A model generated the notes under the pieces. That model had not been told where the DNA came from. It saw only the letters and a program-made list of their open reading frames with translations, and did not search any database. This document shows positions 59,279-64,000 of a stretch of 64,000 nucleotides of DNA, in pieces; positions within the stretch are counted from its first letter, which is position 1; the number at the start of each line of letters is the position of its first letter. Location: positions 1-64,000 of the forward strand of contig NZ_JACJSJ010000015.1 of NCBI RefSeq assembly GCF_014698115.1. Direction: 5' to 3'. The position numbers and the translations under genes were made by a program. This stretch comes from Nostoc sp. FACHB-973. Lineage in GTDB: Bacteria; Cyanobacteriota; Cyanobacteriia; Cyanobacteriales; Nostocaceae.

Positions 59279-62095
59279 TTAGATAATCGCAATATTGCTG
59301 TTGCTCAACGCAGGATTGGCGGACAAGGTGGCAATCTGTAGTGGTGCAGAACCCCCTAAGCTGCCATCGGCATCAAAGAACAAACCTCCAGTCGTCGTAT
59401 TGTAAATGAACCTTTGATTTGTGGTGTTTGCTGTGGTAATGCCCGCACCGGAACGAAAACGGTCTGGGGTGAGGGAGCCTGCGACCAATCCGCCACCAAA
59501 GCCGACGGCAGATATTTGAATCTGATCGCCACCAGAGCCGCTGAAGCCATTAATCGTATCCAGGCGATCGCTTGGTGCTGTAAACCGATAAATATCTGCC
59601 CCATCATTTCCGGTGAGCGTATCATTTCCGCCACCACCAACCAGTAGGTCATTGCCAGTACCACCAATCAGTACGTCGTTGCCGCCACCACCAGTAATTG
59701 TGTCATTGCCCCCAGCCCCATTGAGGTTATCGTTGGCGCTACCACCAGCGATGGAGTTGTTCCCAGCATCACCTGTGAATGTTCGTCCGAGATCGTTGAG
59801 GGTCAGACGATATTCGCCCGTAGACCCAGAACCAGCTACATCGCCAACACCAGTCACAGGGTTGTAATTAGAGTTCGGGTTGAGGGACACGCCCACGTAG
59901 TATGTCCCCGCCTGAGCAAATGTATAAGCCAAGTAGGAGAACTGGCTAGAAGCTTCACTCGGCGCAGCTCCATCATTGTTGGCCGCAAGTTGTGTGCCAC
60001 TGGAGTTGAACACCCTGAGGTAGGTGTTGAGGTTTGAACCATTACGAGAATCCACATCGAACCCGACCCGCTGCCCAGCAGAGACTGTAAACTTCACCAG
60101 ATCGACATCAGTTTGTGGACTCATGGTAAAGTCAGCGAACTGACCTAGTGTCTTGGTATTACCCGCAGAATTATCAGCTTCACCGATTGTGTCATCAGGG
60201 TCTTGACTTGGGCTGACAAACTTTGAGGTCAGGGTGTAGTTTGTGGAACCGTTAACCCCCTGGACGCGGGCAAAATACCGCCCAGCTCCTAGTAGACGTG
60301 AGAGAGTTTCTGTTGGGGAGTTCAAGACGTTTGATGTGGCTAAGATATCACCTGCATCGATCGCACCGTTGTTGTTGGCATCCTTAATTAGTGAAAGCGA
60401 TAAATCTTCACCGGCAACGCCTGTTGTGTTCAGTGTGACTTCGTAAGGACTGGACAGATCGAAGCGATAGAAGTCGTTGACATCGCTGGAGGCATCGAAG
60501 GATTGTTCGATGTAGTCCTGGAAAGTTTGGTTGGGTGGGGTTGCTCCAGCGATCGCTGCTAATGAGCGGGCTGTACCTAAGGTATTTCCGGCGTAGTCTG
60601 AAACTAGTCGCAGGTAGTAGGCGGCTTGTTCGCCAGTACCATTTGTATGTAAAAAGTATGTTCCCGCTGCCAAGTTGGCACTCAGCGAACCAACAGTAAA
60701 CGGCGTAATTGTTTCACCAGCATCGAGCCGCTGATTATTATTCAAGTCTCGGACAATTGACAGAGTTGGATTCTGGGTAGTTCTAGAGTAGTAAGAGTTA
60801 GTAAATGCTGAAGCCGAGAGTCGCCCCGCACTAGTCATGGTGAACTTGAAGTAATCAGAGAAATCACCCGCACTGATGCCAAACCCATCATTAATATAAG
60901 GTGTCTCCCCAATTAAATTACCGAGCGATCGCGCCTTTGACAGATTGTTGTATGCCTGTGGATCGCTGGCAACAGCATCGAAGTCTGAATCGATATCCAG
61001 CTGATAGTTCGTATAAGCTCCGTTTTGCACCACCTGAACGTAATAAGTACCCGCCCCTAAGGTGGTTGAGAGCTGGTCGTCTCCTAACAGAGACGATGAA
61101 AGGAAAACTTCATCTGCTGAAATAAACCCGTTGTTGTTTACGTCACGGGCGAGGCGTAAATTGGCATCGAAGGTTGGAGTTGGGAAGGCAGAGGTATCGA
61201 TGTCCAACCTGATATCAATAGGTGAAGTTTTATCCAGGGTGAATTTGTAGAGGTCGTTAGCATCTTCATAAGTTGGCAGCCCAAATGAGCCTCCTACCAT
61301 ATCGTACAAGCGACGACTACTGCCGCTGACGTTGCCTAAGTCTCGTGCTGTGCCAGTAACGTCACCTGCGTAATCAGTGACGATTCGGAGGGTGTAAGGA
61401 TCGGAGCCGTAAGTCTGGGTGTACCTGACGTAGTAAGTGCCAGCAGGGGCAGAGTAGCGATCGACATTGAGACCGTTGCCCACCGTACCGGAGGTTGTTT
61501 GCAATACGTTGCCATTGGAGTCGAGCAATTCCATTCTGGCCTGCAACCCACCAGTATAGGTGAAATCCTTCATCCGCAGACTGATGGTGCCAGAGGCTTC
61601 CATTGTGAATTTCACAACGTCAACGTTATCGCGGTAGTCGAGATAGTCTTGCCAGCTAATGTTGTTATAAGCTAAGTACTTACTGCTGGTTTGCCCCCAA
61701 CTGGTGCCGATATCCCTTGCTGTCGCTAAGGTTGGGCCAGAATAGTCGTTGTATAAGTACAGCCCATAGTTCGTAGTATTAGATGAATTATAGTTATGTA
61801 CTTTAACGTAGTAGTACTGATTGCCCTGTAGCGCAACGTTGATTGTCTCGCTCAAGTTGCCGCCCTGGGTACTACTGGCAATTAGGTTGTAGTTTTGGTC
61901 GTAGATGTATAAGTCGGCGTCCGCTGATAAGCCATTTAAAGCCGCGTAGAGGGTTGACGGGCCATAGAGGGTATAGAACGCATAGTAATCATCCAAATCA
62001 CCCGGACTCAGAGAATCACTGGTATAAAAGTTCTGTTCCAGATAAATGTCGGGAACAAACGTTGCTTGGTTGAAGGTATTATTAGGTTCTGCCAT
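59279..62095 (-). CDS. Secreted multi-domain PPC and RTX repeat protein
   Basis: 938 residues without a Sec signal. It consists of about six PPC-type beta-sandwich modules with repeated SADADLYIYDQNYNLIASS-like and GTYYVRYTQTYGSDPYTLRI-like motifs. The C-terminal part (about 790-840) carries nonapeptide RTX repeats (NDTITGGGGNDVLIGGTGND) that bind calcium, then a final beta domain. RTX proteins leave by type I secretion guided by the C-terminus. No protease catalytic domain is visible, so an adhesive or surface-layer role is more likely. Low GC skew differences from neighbours are not obvious. Confidence 0.85.
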   Translation of the reverse strand: MAEPNNTFNQATFVPDIYLEQNFYTSDSLSPGDLDDYYAFYTLYGPSTLYAALNGLSADADLYIYDQNYNLIASSTQGGNLSETINVALQGNQYYYVKVHNYNSSNTTNYGLYLYNDYSGPTLATARDIGTSWGQTSSKYLAYNNISWQDYLDYRDNVDVVKFTMEASGTISLRMKDFTYTGGLQARMELLDSNGNVLQTTSGTVGNGLNVDRYSAPAGTYYVRYTQTYGSDPYTLRIVTDYAGDVTGTARDLGNVSGSSRRLYDMVGGSFGLPTYEDANDLYKFTLDKTSPIDIRLDIDTSAFPTPTFDANLRLARDVNNNGFISADEVFLSSSLLGDDQLSTTLGAGTYYVQVVQNGAYTNYQLDIDSDFDAVASDPQAYNNLSKARSLGNLIGETPYINDGFGISAGDFSDYFKFTMTSAGRLSASAFTNSYYSRTTQNPTLSIVRDLNNNQRLDAGETITPFTVGSLSANLAAGTYFLHTNGTGEQAAYYLRLVSDYAGNTLGTARSLAAIAGATPPNQTFQDYIEQSFDASSDVNDFYRFDLSSPYEVTLNTTGVAGEDLSLSLIKDANNNGAIDAGDILATSNVLNSPTETLSRLLGAGRYFARVQGVNGSTNYTLTSKFVSPSQDPDDTIGEADNSAGNTKTLGQFADFTMSPQTDVDLVKFTVSAGQRVGFDVDSRNGSNLNTYLRVFNSSGTQLAANNDGAAPSEASSQFSYLAYTFAQAGTYYVGVSLNPNSNYNPVTGVGDVAGSGSTGEYRLTLNDLGRTFTGDAGNNSIAGGSANDNLNGAGGNDTITGGGGNDVLIGGTGNDLLVGGGGNDTLTGNDGADIYRFTAPSDRLDTINGFSGSGGDQIQISAVGFGGGLVAGSLTPDRFRSGAGITTANTTNQRFIYNTTTGGLFFDADGSLGGSAPLQIATLSANPALSNSNIAII

Positions 62096-63274
62096 GAAAA
62101 TAATTCTTAACTAAGTGTATAGAGAAAAAAAACCAGAAACACTTCTAAACTTTCGCCAAATATACACAGATAACTCGTGAAAGTCTTTCAAGGTTCTTGA
62201 GGAGCCTTAAGGTAAAGCTCATTCTCATACTTTTTTGATCTAGCAAATGTTAAGTTTTAAGAACCTTTACAAATCATACAAAACGCGATCGCTATATCAA
62301 TTAAATACCTGAAATGATTGTCATATCAGGATTTTCAAATTAGCGAAGATTCTCTAGCTAACTGCCGAATGTACGGTATAAGTCAAAAGTTGAAATCATA
62401 GCCATTTAGAATTCTCTTTTGGTATCAAGTTAACTGCTGGTTAAATCAAATATCAGCTATTAAAATTATCATTCAAAAGTTAGAGAATTTTGTTGACAAC
62501 ATCAATTAAAAATGACCTTTATTGTTACTGTTTAGGCACAAATTTTGGTAACAAAACTTAACTTTGTCAGATTCTGACAAAGTGACTAGATGGCAGCTGT
62601 GTCATCTGCGTCTGGAGTGGTTAGATAAATTACTTTTAAACCGCAGAGGCACAGAGAACACAGAGAAAAAAAAGAGATTTTTCAAGTCACCTTGAAAGGG
62701 CTAGTGCTACATCTAGCCCTTTCAAGGTGAGCATATGTACTATCAAAGTTTTTACGGCATTTCAAGCATCGCCTGGAATTGAACAAAGAAATTCTGCATT
62801 CAACTCTAAATTTTTGGACTGTAAATTAAGCGATGCCTAGGTTGGGCTACGCCTACGCCTGAGCCAAAATACCAAAATTCGCTTAAAGCGTCATTGGGGA
62901 GACGCCAACCCCACAATAAATAATTGACAACCAATTTTTGGAACTAAAGCAAATTAATATCCTACTTTACCGAAACATTTTCCATTGTTCCTTAGTTATT
63001 ATCCTCTTAATATTAACATCACGAAGAATAAATGATTGATTGCACCTAAAAGGCGAGATATTGTTTTGTAATTATTTGTGGAGAAATTCAGCTAATGATT
63101 CTAATAGCTTACCGCCTTTAAGTTTTTATCGTAAACAATCCACAATCCACATCTATTTCATTTGTTGCTGAATCATGGGATGATTTTGTCCTATTTGGAA
63201 ATAATTATCAATGGTTTCAACCGCCAATTTATCCTGCATTTATGCAACGCCCTATTTCACAACTAACAACTATC
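62096..63274. other. Long non-coding interval with a 17-bp perfect hairpin
   Basis: No convincing gene in 1179 bp. CACCTTGAAAGGGCTAG (62688-62704) and CTAGCCCTTTCAAGGTG (62713-62729) form a 17-bp perfect stem with an 8-nt loop, without a following T-run. CAGAGAACACAGAGAA-type repeats lie just before it. The last 150 bp are in frame with the ammonia-lyase but have no start, so they are taken as leader. Confidence 0.6.
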
Positions 63275-64000
63275 ATGAAACTAACATCTGTACAACAAAG
63301 TAATAGTGTTTCGGCTAAATTAGCTTACACCGAATATTCTGATTCCAGTGTAAATGTAGGTGACGATTCTCTGACCATAGATGACGTTGTGAGTGTGGCA
63401 CGTGATGGCAAGCAAGTGCGCTTAACAGAAAATGCAGATATCTTACAGGGTATTCAAGCATCATGCGATTTTATTAGCGATGCAGTTGAATCTGGTAAGC
63501 CAATTTACGGCGTGACATCTGGATTTGGCGGTATGGCAGATGTCGTGATTTCTCCGGAACAAGCATCGGAATTACAAACAAATCTGGTTTGGTTTCTGAA
63601 GTCGGGTGCTGGTAAAAAATTGCCTTTGGCAGATGTTCGTGCGGCGATGCTTTTACGTGCTAACTCACATTTGTATGGTGCATCTGGTATCCGTCTCGAA
63701 CTAATTCGGCGGATGGAAATTTTCCTCAACGCTGGCGTTACGCCTCATGTATACGAATTTGGTTCTATTGGTGCGAGTGGCGATTTGGTGCCATTATCTT
63801 ACATTACTGGTGCGCTAATCGGTTTGGATTCCAGCTTTACAGTTGACTTCAACGGTAAAGAAATGGATGCTCCCACTGCTTTATCTCAACTCGGTTTGTC
63901 GCCGTTGCAACTATTGCCTAAAGAAGGCTTGGCAATGATGAACGGTACTTCTGTAATGACTGGTATTGCCGCTAATTGCATCTATGATGCTCGAATTTTG
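63275..64000 (+). CDS. Phenylalanine/histidine ammonia-lyase, N-terminal part (cut by window edge)
   Basis: The first 242 codons are present and the frame stays open to the window edge. It closely resembles the Anabaena variabilis PAL: ILQGIQASCDFISDAVESG, IYGVTSGFGGMADV with the catalytic Tyr, NLVWFLKSGAG and the Ala-Ser-Gly triad in FGSIGASGDLVPLSYITG that forms the MIO prosthetic group. PAL deaminates phenylalanine to cinnamate. The start MKLTSVQQSN was preferred; an ATG 33 nt upstream is in frame. PAL versus HAL cannot be decided without the C-terminus, but similarity favours PAL. Confidence 0.9.
   Translation, partial: MKLTSVQQSNSVSAKLAYTEYSDSSVNVGDDSLTIDDVVSVARDGKQVRLTENADILQGIQASCDFISDAVESGKPIYGVTSGFGGMADVVISPEQASELQTNLVWFLKSGAGKKLPLADVRAAMLLRANSHLYGASGIRLELIRRMEIFLNAGVTPHVYEFGSIGASGDLVPLSYITGALIGLDSSFTVDFNGKEMDAPTALSQLGLSPLQLLPKEGLAMMNGTSVMTGIAANCIYDARIL

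Overview
The window is from a filamentous, heterocyst-type cyanobacterium (Nostoc/Anabaena/Calothrix-like). The evidence is the HIP1-type GCGATCGC octamers, dispersed TTCTGAA and AAATCCA heptamer repeats, a cyanobacteriochrome-like GAF domain, tandem ammonium transporters, a mycosporine-like amino acid (MAA) cluster and a PAL gene close to the Anabaena enzyme.

Layout. (1) 1-3350: right part of a type V-K CRISPR-associated transposon (CAST). It holds a possible restriction gene cut by the window edge, the MerR-type repressor cvkR, cas12k, the tracrRNA, a two-repeat CRISPR array, a truncated repeat carrying a 17-nt spacer that matches the adjacent tRNA-Val, three 20-bp-spaced TnsB-type sites and a TGTACA terminus. 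(2) 3389-3461: tRNA-Val(GAC). (3) 3406-33567: a 30-kb integrated prophage bounded by a perfect 72-bp direct repeat covering the 5' 56 nt of the same tRNA. It has a tyrosine integrase, a contractile tail (sheath, tube, tape measure, LysM protein, hub fused to RlpA and M23 domains, spike, gp25, gpJ, gpI, fibres), both terminase subunits, a second receptor-binding module, a double AP2-domain protein, an Rha/KilAC antirepressor, an XRE regulator and a family B DNA polymerase. The portal gene is cut off and runs straight into a tail gene, and I find no capsid, protease or scaffold gene, so it looks headless (defective or tailocin-like). Three copies of a ~150-bp three-hairpin repeat occur only inside it. 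(4) 33568-64000: ordinary chromosome.

Chromosomal part: a cobalamin riboswitch in front of a DUF1636 gene, then cobK; a 1633-residue hybrid sensor kinase (REC-GAF-7xPAS-HisKA-HATPase-REC); an IS630 remnant; divergent nagA and purE; two ammonium transporters, the first with a candidate NtcA box; the MAA genes mysA-mysB-mysC-mysD on the minus strand, with a divergent MFS transporter and a PhyH-type oxygenase resembling MysH, suggesting conversion of shinorine-type MAAs to palythines; a GT14 glycosyltransferase; a GNAT acetyltransferase; RNase Z; a secreted PPC/RTX repeat protein; and the first 242 codons of a phenylalanine/histidine ammonia-lyase.

The most notable point is the junction at tRNA-Val. 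Two unrelated elements use one tRNA from opposite sides: the CAST by RNA-guided homing to its 3' end, the prophage by recombination in its 5' part, which also replaces the tRNA promoter.
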